From contig CAVNZM010000004.1 in assembly GCA_963693365.1 (NCBI GenBank), positions 2,542,001 to 2,606,000 on the forward strand: DNA of 64,000 nt. Direction: 5' to 3'. A program made the translations under genes and the position numbers. The stretch's first letter is position 1. Every line of letters begins with the position of its first letter. Shown piece after piece: positions 10,126 to 23,160 of this stretch. The notes under the pieces were generated by a model. That model saw only the letters and a program-made list of their open reading frames with translations. It made no database searches and was not told where the DNA came from. This stretch comes from Amoebidium appalachense. Taxonomy: Eukaryota > Ichthyosporea.

Positions 10126-13040
10126 GCATACTTGCATATCTTTCCGTCGAATAAATCCATTCAAAAGAAATATTTCGAGGTTTAGAGGCGACTGACGCGA
10201 CTCTGAAAACACTATGTCAGTGACAAACGACTGCAGGTTTTAAATACGTAACAGGCACCAGAAATTTGACCCGGTATTTTATTTTGCGATAGAGGTGCTA
10301 TATTTCTTCATCCCTCCTGCATGATGCATGATGCATCTGTGATGTATCCTCTGAAATCTGAATGTGAGTCCTGACGGTTCAACGAAAAGTTTTCTTTTTT
10401 TCTTTTGACTCGGGTTTATTGATCCGTTGATGAAGGCAACGTGCAGCCACAGGCTACATAACCACCAATAGAACTGAAAAAGCCAAAGCTACGAAATAAA
10501 AATAAAGCGACAAGTGACAAAGGACACCAGCGGGCAAAACCTTAAGTGTACGTGTATGCGTGAAACTAGTTTGCTCCAACTAGTCATATGCATCGATGTT
10601 GACCAGACCACACTCCGCAAGAAGACATCATTACTGCTCCTTCCCAACAGGCCCCCCTCAAAACCTACCGAGACACAGCAAGCAAGTCAGCCTCTAAAAG
10701 AGCAATGCAGACCAAATCTGAGCTAAAAAACAATCCCAACAGGCCCGGCCCCTAGATAACCCGGAGAAACTGCATCTAGCTCTCTGATAAGGTGGCCTAT
10801 AGCTAGTTGTGGAAGGACACACAGAAAAACACAATTACAGAATGCATGCAAGCAAACCCGGTCATTGCCATACGACTGGAGGCTAAGGACTGGCAGTCAC
10901 TTGGAAAGCTCCCTGACGACCAAGTAGCCGCCCCTCCACTCACGCAGCGCAGAAGTAGCTGAAGAAGTTGCAGCAACCCACCGCCAATAGGTCGCGTAGA
11001 AGCGTAGACAGCGTGTAGAAGTTACCATAGGTTGCAGTGGACCACCAGGCGTTGAAGAAACCACTTCTCAAGCGAGAAACTCCGCGAAAGGGAGATGCCC
11101 CCACACTCTCACAGCAGTAGGAATACACCAGGCCACACCACACACACGCTGCAGTCACGTTCCCCTGAGTGGGACTCCCTCCCACCACAAAAAGAAGAAA
11201 CGAAAGCCTTTATATACCTGCCAATAGTGAAGAATCGGGAAAAAAAGTTGACGTGACAGCTAAGAGATCGAAGTGAAAGTGAAGTCCCACAAAAAGAAGA
11301 AACGAAAGCCTTTATATACCTGCCATGGTGAATAATCGGGAAAAAAAGTTGACGAGACAGCTAAGAGATCGAAGTGAAAGTGAAGTCCAAACGTAAAGTC
11401 GAGGGTTTTGGGGGAGTAGCGCCACCAAAGGGCCGCCCAAAAGCCTTGTCCACGTTCGGAGTAAAGAGCCGAGAGAGAGAGGAGAGAAAGGGAGAGACAA
11501 AAAAGTGCATTTCACATGTTCATTAATTCTACATGCTGTTTTTTTTTGTTCTAATTTTTGTGTGCGCTGAAATTTTGTGTCACGGTATTGACTTATTATT
11601 CTTGACACTATGTACTGGGTGCCGGGGGCCTGAAATCGATTCTGCTGCCCAATAATAACGCCCGAAACCTCGTAAGTCACCGTTTCTTCACTCCCCCATT
11701 TCCCAATCTCACTTGCTCATACATGCACCCTTATCATTCCTTTGTTGAAAGGAAAATACACCTGCGCATGCCTTGGGTTGTGGTTTCTCTCCTGCCTATC
11801 TTCAACACCCGTGCTCGAGAGACGTAGGTGTGTGTGCCTTTCAGGAGTCCCAAGAGAGGCTATCACCAACGTCACGGTACGGTATTATTAGTGTTTAAGC
11901 ATTGAAAATTTTCGTAGAGGCGATGCTTTAAATTTTTTTTCCACAAGCCCTAATTTGGTGCTAGTACGCACTGTTTCCTCTACATTTAGTGTTGTCCTTT
12001 TTTTGTGTACACCATGAAATCCTCAAGGCCATCTTTAATTTGTTTTCTTGCGATTGGGTGCTTGTCAAGTGGTACAAGCAAAAAAAAAAAAAAAAAAAAA
12101 AAAAAAGACCTTGTATTTGGTTTTATTACGGTCTCCATCGTGTGCCAAGTTTACTTTTCGTTTTCCCCCTTTTAAAGGAGGTGTAATTAAGTATGTCATG
12201 TTTTTAAGATATGCCCACGCACAATAAATTTCGCACGGTGCCCTTTTTCGAAAATACCCTTAGCTTCTTCTTCGCATTTGATTCACTAGTTGATTTACTT
12301 TTTTCCTTTTGAATATTTTCTCTCTCCTCCCGCTTCTCTCCTTCCATACCTAGTTTGCTAATATTAGTGAGGTTTTATCTAACTCTTTACAGTTCTACGC
12401 TCTTCCTTTTAAGAGACGGTACACAATAAGGAAAGTGAGGTCATTAATGCTGATGATGGTAAAAATCTGCACTCTAAGACTTCCTTGCTTATTCTACAAG
12501 TCCTTATTTTGCTTGATTCTTTTCTTTGAGCCTCGCTTTCCGCCCACTTCACGAAACAAACCTCAATATCCCTAAAAGGCTAATATTTAACACAAAGGCA
12601 GCCTACACGAGGCAACACATTGGATTTTATATTTTTGCTTGAATTCGAAATTTGTGTGTGGCCGCCGTTGGATCGTCCAGTAGTATTAGCAAAGGTTCAC
12701 GTTAATGGGGTTTTACAGTCAAAAATAATCCAGAATTCATGCATATGGGTATGTTTCTTCGGGTGCGTGTGTTTGTGAGTGTTTGTTTGCAGGGCCCGGG
12801 ATGGGCAGGGGGGGGGGGGGGGAGGGTGGGGAGGGGGCGGTTGTAACAGCGGTGTGCTTGCCACGTGCCATCACGGTATGTGTGCATGTGTGATCGGCGA
12901 GTGTGTGTCCATAGAAGTGGAATTGTCGACATGGTGCGGATGATCTGGCAAGAGACTATCGGGGTGCTTTCGTCGACGAGCAAAAGGACAATGTAATGCA
13001 CGTGTGCTATTGCACGGGTTTGTCACGTGTGTGCTTGAAA
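10126..13040. other. Stretch without a recognised gene
   Basis: AT-rich to mixed sequence containing a 102-bp tandem duplication (listed separately), an A-run of about 27 nt near 12080-12106 and a G-run near 12810-12821. Minus-strand open frames at 10940-11188 and 11312-11680 have no recognisable domain and overlap the duplication. I see no supportable gene. Confidence 0.6.
11186..11388. repeat. 102-bp tandem duplication containing TTTATATA
   Basis: Copy 1 is 11186-11287 and copy 2 is 11288-11388. Both run from CACAAAAAGAAGAAACG to GTGAAAGTGAAGTCC. They differ at a few positions only (CCAATAGTGAAGAAT versus CCATGGTGAATAAT, GACGTGACA versus GACGAGACA). Each includes CCTTTATATACCTGCC, which resembles a TATA element. 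Confidence 0.9.
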
Positions 13041-13041
13041 A

Positions 13042-13830
<789 letters not shown>

Positions 13831-14249
13831 GCGCGACTGTTGTAATGTCATGGAACGGGTAACGTGGACAAGAAACAAAGTGCTTGATACCAAGAATTTA
13901 AGGTATCATTTACCAAAGAGTTAATCGTCCTTTGTTTTGTGTTATTTTACTCGATGTATTTATGTCTTACTTTACCTTAAATTATTAGCCTTTTTGAAAG
14001 GTTCTATCTGTTGTTGGAAATCTTGTTGTTGCTTTCCCGATGGTGGTTGTAATGGTGTGTGAGTTTGTGACAGTGTGCGTGTGATGGTAGTGGTTATTGA
14101 GCGGAGCCCATACCCCTTCTTGTGTATTAACTATTTTTCTACAGCACCATCACAGTTCGGCACCGGGGGCCAAGCCAAATCACACGTGTCCCTGCATGTA
14201 ACGACAGGAACCCACACAGAAACCACCATCACCCACCCCAACCGCACAC

Positions 14250-15361
14250 ATGGCTACCGAGGGGAAGGAGAGGAAAGAGCTTCGTGCAAGGTTCGAAAAT
14301 GTTCCCCACCAGGTGCAAGTCAGGGAGTTCTGTGCCAGATGGGAGTTGGTCAAGGAGAGGAAACTGTCGTGGTTGTTGAAGGAGCTAAGACAGCACCTGC
14401 GCAGATTGTATCCGACTATGAGAATGAAACAGGTGCGTGTGGCGATATATCATGATCCTATAATTAAAATTTGCATTATGAATAAAAACCTTTGAACAAT
14501 TCATCTTTGGATAGTCCGACGATTTTGAATAATGTCTTATGAATTGTCAAATATTATGGTTCATTTTGATCCGTGCCGTATAATCCCTTCTGAAGACGTT
14601 TTTTTTTTTTTTTTGACAGTCCACATTTTTGATCCGGTTTGAATAGCCCCTTCTGGATCCGATGATCCATCTTGGATATCTATTCCTTTTAAGTGGTCCA
14701 TTTTTTATGAAGTCCTTGGTGACTCCGTTTCGGATGGTCGGTTTTCAATGATCTTCTATCACTAAAAATCCATCATGCTGGATAGTCCAAATTATCCATT
14801 TTATAAAGCCCATCTTAAAATTGGAACAAATAGTTCATTCAATAACGAATCATTTTGAATAGTCCATTTTGAATGAACCTTTAATTGCATAGTCCATTTT
14901 GCATGTTTCGTTTTGAATATTTTCTTTTGAGAGACTTGATTCGGCCTCTGGGGTTCACCAACACAAAGTCAGTGCCACTGGTACTGCCACTAGTCTTGGT
15001 GCGTGTGTATTTTTAGAGGAGGAGGATGGGGGGGAGGGGAGGGGGAGGGGGAGGGGGAGGGGAGGTGGGAGGGGCAAGTGGTGGGGGATATGTGTGAGGG
15101 ACACCCGTGTTCTTTGTTTGTGAGGCGGGAAGGGGGAAGGGAGGGATCGGGGAGGAGGGGGGGGAGGGGGGGGGGGGGGGGGTTGGATGGGGGGGGGGGG
15201 GGGTAGGGGGGGGGGGGGGGGGGGGGATGATTCTTTGGCCATGATGCAAGATATGGGAATGGAAATCATATTGTTAACGTTCTTACGTTCCAACCCTTCC
15301 TTTCTTCCCCTTTGCCTCCCCCCTCCCTCCCCCCTCCCCCCCCCCTCCTCCTCCTCCCCCC

Positions 15362-15393
<32 letters not shown>

Positions 15394-16100
15394 AAAAACA
15401 AAAAAAAAAAAAACGAAGACACAGACCGAGATCTCGAATAATGCCTACCTACTGGAGCTGGGTGACTTCACGCTGCAACTAGAGTTTAAAGACGAGGGGG
15501 AAAGACTGGTGGTGACGGATGACTGGGCAGAGGACACCCTAGATGAATTGTTTGCGGGTTTGGGCCCTGGGGGCATTGTGATTGCTCAGTATATCCCCCC
15601 TAGAGAAGAGGTGGGTGGAAGGATGCGTGCATGCACGTTTGTGTGGTTGCCTGCTCTTTGCATTCAGATATGTGCTTGTACACACCCGTGTATTTGAGTG
15701 CGTGGGTGTGTGTTTGCGAGTATTTTTGAATGGGCGGGGAGATCTTGTAGGCATCTGGGGGTTGGGGAGAAGGCCCTGGGTGAGATTGGTTATCTCAGAC
15801 GGGGTAGAAGTTGGGCCCCCCCCCCGGGGTCATGGTGGGGCTACCAAGAGATCGGGTGCCACAATTGACGTTAGGTATCCCCCCCCCCCCCCTCCCCCCC
15901 CCCCCCCCCCTCCATCTTCCGACCTCAAAATGCTTTTTTTCATGCCTTTAATACCTAAAGCTTGCAAACGCACATGTACACTCCCACCTGAGCGTGGATG
16001 ATGTGGAAAAACACACTCACACATATACATATACACACAACACGCACACGCACAAGAACGCACGCAATCAAGCACACGCACGCGCACGGGTGCACACACA

Positions 16101-16152
<52 letters not shown>

Positions 16153-19100
16153 GTGGCACACGAACGCACACGAGACACACACACATACAAACACATACAT
16201 ACACACACACACACACCGGAACGCACGGACACTAACACACGCACAATCTACCCAGCACCCGCCTCTACTCCGAAAGTTTAGACCTCCCCACGTCCACATC
16301 TCAACCCACCCAAGAAGAACGACCAGCCACCACAACCTCCCAACCCAGCCCCGCAGAAAAAGCCCCCACAGGAACAACAAAACCCACCCCCCAACAAATT
16401 TAAGAGAAATCGCGCGGACAGAGACTACACAAGTTTGCAACAGAAAAAACCAACCCACCCACTCTCCTCTCCGAACGACCGTGTGTCGACGTTACCTAGT
16501 TCCCCATGCAGCAAATTTCTTTTTGACGATCTCGATTTATCTCGAGAGTCCCCTTCCCCCACCACCACTGCCTTCGATCAATACACCAGGGACTCAGCCA
16601 ACACGCGTATTGCCCGGGAAAAAAACGAGCGGTGAAAAACCGAAAATTGGGGGACGTGGCAAAGGGGGTGGAAATGGAACCGAAACACCGGCGGAACGAC
16701 AACATTTAGCACCGGTGCAGAGTGTTGCAAAGAAAACGGAGGAGAAGAAACCGGTAAATCGCAGCGGGGAAAAGGTGGTGAGTGAGCAGAAGGGAAACGC
16801 GACGCAAGTGCAACAGATGCAAAAGGAAGTTGCTATGGTGGCAAAGGAGAGACGGGCACTTGAGAAGAAGAAAAAAGAGTGTGAGAGATTGACGAAAGAG
16901 TTGGATGAGAAGAAGAGGGAACGGGAAAAATTGGTTGAGGATAATTTGAATTACATGCATGTGTTTGGTGAGATGGAAGGCGAGGTGAAAAGAATGAGGG
17001 AAATGGTGGCTAGGATGAAGGAGGAGGGGGAGAGGGCTGTGAAAGAGAAGGAGACAATTCAGGGTGAGTTGGAGGCTGAAATCGAGGGGTTGAAAAAAGA
17101 GAGGGAGGAAATGTGCAAGGAAATTGAAGAGAAGGAGAAGGAGAGAATGGCGGAGATGGGAAAACGGGAGGAGGAAAGAGAGAAAATGACGGAGAAAATG
17201 AAGGGGTTGAGAGGGGCACGTTCGGCACTGGAGGCGAAGGTTGAGGACTTGGAAGAAAAGTGGGTGATGTGGAAAGAGAAGTGGTTGAGGTGAAGAGGGA
17301 AAACGAGACATTGAAGAGTGAAATGGAAAGTCTGATTCAGATCGGATCGTCGTTTTAGGTAAAGGTGAGGGGCCTGAAGGCAAAGATTGAAAACTTGGAG
17401 CAAGAGAGAGAGAAGGAGAGGGGAGAAACGAAGAGGAAAATTGATGAGTTGAGCAGGGAGAAGGATTCATATGCATTAAAGGTGGAGGGACTGGAGAGAG
17501 ATATGATGGAGAAGGATAAGATAGTGGAGGAGAAAGAGGGAGAGTTGGTGGTGTTCAAAAAGAAGATGAAAGAAATGGAGGAGGAATACAAAAACGAGGT
17601 AGAGGAGAAACAGAGAGCCATGAGCGTGAAGGAGAGAAACTTGGTGCACCAAATTAAAATGAATGAGGAAGAAATGAGTGTGCGGAAGGAAAAATTGAAA
17701 GAGTTGGAGAAAACGAACGATGATTTTAAAAGGGACACAGAGGAGAAACAGAGGGCAAAGAGAGCTAAGGAAAGAGATTTGAGGCATCAAATTGAAATGA
17801 ACGAGGAAGAACTGGAAAAGTTGAGAGAAATGGTGAAAGAATTGGAGAACACGATAGAGGATATTACGAATGACGCGGAGGAGAAACAGAAGGCAATGAG
17901 AGCTAAGGAGAGAGATTTGAGTCATCAAAATGAAATGAACGAGGAAGAACTGGAGAAAATAAAGCGAGAATTGGAGGAAACCAACGAAGGGTTCAGGAAT
18001 GTGGAGCAGCAATATAAAGGGAAAGAGGAAGAGGTGGAGAAGGTAAGGGGGGAGAAGGAAGGAAGTGATGAGAGGTGCATAAGTTTGGAGCAGCAACTGA
18101 AAAGGAAGGAGGAAGAATTGGGAAAGGTAAAGAGGGAAAAGGAAGGAAATGTTGATAGGTGTATGCGCTTGGAGCAACTACTAAAGAGGAAGGAGGAAGA
18201 ATTGGAAGAGGTAAAGAGGGATAAGAAAAAGGAGGTGGATCTAAAGGAGGAAGAAATAAATGAGCTGACGAGGGAAAAGGAGGAGCTGGAAGCAACGAAC
18301 GAGAAGAAATAGACGAGCTAACGAGGGAAAGGGAGGAGCTGGAAGCAATGAAAGAGGAAGAAATAAACGAGCTAAAGAGGGGAAAAGAGGAGCTGGAAGC
18401 AAAGAAAGAGGAAGAAATAAATGAGCTAACGAGGGAAAGGGAGGAGCTGAAAGCAAAGGAAGAGGAAGAAATAAACGAGCTAACGAGGGAAAGGGAGGAG
18501 CTGGAAGCAAAGAAAGAGGAAGAAATAAACGAGTTAACGAGGGAAAAGGAGGAGCTGGAAGCAAAGAAAGAGGAAGAGGTAAACGAGCTAACGAGGGAAA
18601 AAGAGGAACTGGAAGCAATTAAAAAGGAGCTAGCAAGGGAAAAGGAGGAGCTGAGAGAGCGGTTAGAAGAAGCAGGGAGGGACTGTGGTCAGATGGTGGT
18701 TGAAAAGAACGAGGAGTTGAAGAAGGTGAAAGCTTGGTGAAACTGAGACCCAGTCCAAGGAGAAAGAGAATATTGAGAGGGATCTGGAAGACGCCAGAAA
18801 GGGATTGGATGACGCACTGAGCCGTTCGGCCAAGGGATTGGCTGAAAAAGAAAAGGAGATTTGTGATTTAAGGGTAGAATTGCAGTGGGGATTAGTTCAA
18901 GCGCTGAGTGGGGAAGAGAGGATAGGACTAGAAGAATTGAGGAGAGAGAGGGAGGATTTGATGGAAAAGATAAGAAAGAAAGACGGAGAAAATAAAGTGC
19001 TTCGGAATATTGTTCATAAGACAAAGAGGATTGCCGTGGATGGGGATGCTGGAGAGGACGTGATGAATTTGGTCGAGGAAAATGTGAAAATAGAGAGTGA

Positions 19101-19435
19101 AAATGAGATGCGTAAAAAGGAAAACGAGGGGCTGAAGAATGAAGCAAGGGAGAATGGCCGGAATTGGCAGGATGGTAAGAGACAGATGGATGAAGTGCAA
19201 GAGAGGCTGAAGGGGCTGGGTGAAATAATTGAACAGATGAAAACGTATTGGAAATGACTAGAAACGAGAAGGAAAAAAGTGAGGATAGAGTGCTTGAGTT
19301 GGAGGAGAGAGGAAAGAAAAGGACGAGAGGATTCGTGAGTTGGAGGGGATCATGAAGGGACTGGAGGGGGAGTCGGACAGGAAACGTCCGAAGTTGCAAT
19401 GTGATGTGTTGCTGTCTGACCGGCAGAATCCATAA
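14250..19435 (+). CDS. Large coiled-coil protein, three exons, last exon frameshifted
   Basis: Model: 14250-14432, 15425-15610 and 16282-19435, with both introns in phase 0 (CAG|GTGCGT...ACACAG; GAG|GTGGGT...TTTAG). Exon 1 starts [19 protein letters not shown] and is basic and helical. Exon 2 encodes a small acidic/hydrophobic block including [12 protein letters not shown]. Exon 3 starts with a Pro/Gln/Lys-rich linker, then about 850 residues of Glu/Lys/Arg-rich coiled coil, and ends in a short tail ([10 protein letters not shown]). The coil contains nested repeats: units of roughly 45 residues with [12 protein letters not shown], ~29-residue units with [12 protein letters not shown], and 18-residue units with [16 protein letters not shown] at 18240-18615. 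Single-base breaks occur near 16620 (A7), 17260, 18303, 18735, 19240 and 19315, with an in-frame TAG at 17356. The 17260/17356 pair could instead be a ~92-nt intron. About 1,170 residues if continuous. No known family recognised. Confidence 0.72.
14466..14945 (+). repeat. Degenerate minisatellite (ATAGTCCATTTTGA-like) in intron 1
   Basis: Some two dozen diverged copies of a ~13-16-nt motif with core TAGTCCATTTTGAA fill the middle of the first intron of the coiled-coil gene. Clear copies include GAATAGTCCATTTTGAATGA near 14855-14875, and ATAGTCCATTTTGCATG near 14890. The motif is AT-rich and unlike the GC tracts around it. Confidence 0.75.
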
Positions 19436-19719
19436 CACAAACCCAGGCACGTGCCCCCCCTCCCCCCCCCCCCCCCCCCCCCGTTTCCTCCCGTCCTGCT
19501 ATTACCACTCGTGCCTGCACCCTGATGAACCCACAACCCCCTCCGGCCCCTCATTCCTCCTCCTCCTCCCGGGATGCTGGGGGGGGGGGGGAGGGGGAAG
19601 GGGGAGGGGGGGGGGGGGGGGCAGCACTCAAACTATATCGTCCCCCTCCCCCTCCCCCCCTCCTTCCCCCCCCCCCCCCCACACACACACACACACACAC
19701 ACCACCACCACCACCACCA

Positions 19720-19784
<65 letters not shown>

Positions 19785-20195
19785 GAAAGAAAGGGAAGAA
19801 AAAGAAAAGAAAGACATACACATGACATTAGGCGCACACCCAAACCGGGGCTCATAGATGCTCTCTATACCTCTCCTCCCGGGTCCCCTCCCCCTCCCGC
19901 CCCTTTTTTTCCTAATTCCTTTGTCACTAGTGCATTTTGTATCGTTTAATGTCCTCGGAACCTCCCCCCCCCCGCCCCCCCGTCCCCTCCTCCCTCCTCT
20001 CTCACCGGGGGGGGGGGGGGGAAGGGGGGGGGGGGGGGGGGGGGGGGGAGGGGGGGGGAAGGAGGGGGAAGGGTTTTGGGGGAGAGGGAGGGGAAAGTAT
20101 GTGGGCACATGGGTTTGGGGGGAGGGAGGGGGAAAGGATTGTGTGGGCACTGAAGTCTCGTGAAGGGCCATGTGGTAAGGGAAGCTAGAACATGC
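19436..20195. repeat. Compound microsatellite spacer
   Basis: Alternating C-runs, G-runs, (CA)n at 19681-19702, (CCA)n, and (GA)n at 19723-19780, then C and G blocks to about 20130. The two flanking genes lie head to tail on the plus strand. No coding content beyond repeat-derived frames; a promoter for the exonuclease gene would have to lie in or before this block. Confidence 0.8.
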
Positions 20196-21165
20196 ATGGC
20201 TGCTCGGAGATGCCCTCTCACACAGTGCGGCACCCCAGAGATCCGGGCGCAGGTATTTACACGGGACTGCAGCCACCAGGAGATTGAGCCCGTGATCCAG
20301 CGCATCTCTGCCACCACGGCGGCGCTCAACAGCAAGGGCCCGGCCTTCTTCTACACAGATCGGTGCTGCCAAGACCGGGCGTTTGTTGAGCGCATGTTTC
20401 CAACCCTAGCCCGGCCAAAATGCCCCGTCCGTCTGAACGAGGCTGCGCTGGTAAGCGTGACGGACGGTCTGCCTGGGCTGGAGCTGCCGGCCAACTACCC
20501 TAAGCCGGTGTACACCGACTGCCAGGGGGCGGTGGTGGCTACAGCGGCCATTCGTGCCGACCTGGAGGGGCAGCAGCACCGCGTGGTGGGGCTGGACTGC
20601 GAGTGGGTCTATCGGGTGGGCCAGGCGCGGTCCAAGGTTTGCACGCTGCAGATTGCCACCGCACGGGCCGTGTACATCTTCCACTTGGCACGCATGGGCC
20701 CCAACCACAGCCCGCCCGCGCGGCTGGTGGACGAGCTGATTGCGCTGCTTAGGGACCCCAGCATCATCAAGGTGGGCAAGCAGATCGGCACGGACTCGGC
20801 CCACCTCAACAAGGACTACGGCACCCCTGTGGCCAGCTATCTGGAGCTGGGCCGGTTCTGCTATGCCCGTGCAGCTATCACCTCTGCGGCCCGGGGCTTG
20901 GCCGACATCACTGCCCAGGTCATAGGCAAGAAGCTGCCCAAGCCGGCACTTGTTCGATGCTCCAACTGGCACGAGCCGCTATCAGAGGTGCAGGCCACCT
21001 ACGCTGCCCTTGATGCATATGCGTCCCTGCAGGTCTACTCGGCCGTGGTCGATAGGCCAAACCTGTCAGGTGTGTATCCCACCTGCTTTTTGCCCCAGTG
21101 CTTATGTGCTTATGCCAGATATAGAAAGATTGTGGGCCCCCCAGAGGAGAGGGGGAGGGGGGGGA

Positions 21166-21197
<32 letters not shown>

Positions 21198-22363
21198 TGG
21201 CTGACCACATGGGCCAGTGTTCCAGTTGTGTTATGCTGGGTGTCGGGTGGCTATCAAAGGAGGGGGTGATTGGTGGTGGTGGTGGTGGTGGGGGGGGGGG
21301 GGGGGGGGGGGGGGGGGGGCTATAGCACTGTTAACACGTGCAAGTGCCACACAAGCTGGGCACTGGGAGAGGGGGGGGGGGGGAGGGAGAAGGGGGGGGG
21401 GGGGGGGGGGGGGGGGGAAGGGGGGTTGCTAAGGAATATGCATTTGATTTTTGTGGAGCGAAGAGAAAAACGTTGGTGCTGTGGCTTTTTGGCTGAGTTT
21501 TTTGCTTCCCTCTATGACATGCAGCGCGGCTTCATGCAAAGGCACTCGGTGAAGGGGTTGAGATTGTGCCCCGGCGGGGCCCACATGCTGCAGCAGCCAC
21601 CGGGGTGGTGCTGGCTGTGCAGCCGGAGCGCTGGGGGGGCATGAAGGTGGGCAAGAAGCATGCAGTGGTGCGGGTGGATCAGGTGCTGTCGCCGGCCATG
21701 CAGGTGCCCTTTGGCCCCGACAAGGGCAAGACCCTGGGAGAGCTGGGCCCGCCGCCCTTTGAGCTGATGGTGCACCTGCAGTGGCTACGGCCCATTCAGC
21801 CCCCACCGGACCCAGGTGCCGAGGTGCCGGTGGTCCCTGACCCAGCCCCTCCCCCTGCCAGTCCTCCCCCTGCCGAGCAGCAGCAACCCCTTGCCGGCCC
21901 ACAGGCACCCCCCCAGGACCCCCAGGCAGCCCCGGGGGGCCTTGAGGCAGCCCCAGGGGGACCCGAGGCAGCTCCCAGAGAGGGCATGTTGGGCCAGGCA
22001 CCGCCTGGGGAGGTGGTGTGGCAGACTGTGCTGAATGACGCCTTCCACTCCATTGCAAACACGGCGGACGGCACGTACAAGTCACACCCCCGCAGGGCTG
22101 AGTACGCACGCGCACTCAGCGAGGCAATATTTGTGTGGAATTACGGACATGTGAAGGTGCCCCCCCCCCTCCCCCCCCCCCCCAAAATAAAAAATAAAAA
22201 ATAAAAATAAAAAAAACGGCAACAACAACATGCGTGACTGACGCGCACACACACATACACTCGTTAGCACACACTCACCATTCCACCCACAACCATGCAC
22301 ACCTTCGACAAAACTTCTGAGGGAAGAGAGAGAGCCTGAGCCTCAGAGAGAGGGGGGGGGGAA

Positions 22364-22403
<40 letters not shown>

Positions 22404-22938
22404 GGGGGGAGGAGAGTGGGGGTTATTCATATGCCTAGAGAGAAATAATGTAGGGTTGTGGGGGGAAATAGCCACATGCATTTTTTACTTGTGTTGGGGG
22501 AGAAGATGGGGGGGGTGGAGGGGAGGGGTCCTACAATAACGGCAGGTATCAAAGTCTACCAAACCCAAATTGCAGTGTGCGTAGTAAATTAATATTGGCA
22601 TCCTGCCTCACAGGGGGTGCTGGAGCAGAAGGGCATCGACATTGAAACCGAGCTCAAGGGCGGCGACCTGAGCTACTTCATGGAGCGCATCCGGCGGGTT
22701 ATTCCCGACCCATACACGCTGGTCTCGCGGCTGGTGGAGTTCAAAAACACCTACAAGGATGTGCCGCCCGGACCGGATGGCAAGCCTCTGTTCAAGAAGG
22801 ATGGCTTTGAAAGACTCGAGGCAACATCCCCCCCCCCCCCCCTCCCCTGCAGGCGCCCAACAACTCCACCACCACAGAAAAGATTCTTCGCTTATTTGTC
22901 ATCCTTGGTTCATCTGCACACACACGCACACCCTAGCC

Positions 22939-22971
<33 letters not shown>

Positions 22972-22975
22972 ACAT

Positions 22976-23047
<72 letters not shown>

Positions 23048-23129
23048 CCCGCACGGCCCTTGCTGCCTAGCCAGTTGTTTTTTGCCTTTCCCTGCTCGTT
23101 TTTTTCCTTAGCAACCCCATCCCCCCCCC

Positions 23130-23160
<31 letters not shown>

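Noticed and set aside
15830-16458. Long minus- and plus-strand frames rich in Cys/Val or His/Thr
   Set aside because: Products of CA/GT microsatellites inside an intron of the coiled-coil gene. Similar frames at 25.2, 32.0, 34.3, 35.3, 37.7, 42.1, 51.4 and 56.0 kb were discarded for the same reason.
17258-17358. Short intron in the coiled-coil exon
   Set aside because: GTGATG...TTTTAG would join in frame, but the skipped sequence itself encodes good coiled coil ([14 protein letters not shown]) in a neighbouring frame. A frame error plus stop is equally likely, so no intron was annotated.
16706-18618. Minus-strand Ser/Leu/Phe-rich frames opposite the coiled-coil gene
   Set aside because: Antisense shadow of Glu/Lys codons (CTC, TTC, CTT). 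The sense strand has splice sites and repeat structure that explain the region.
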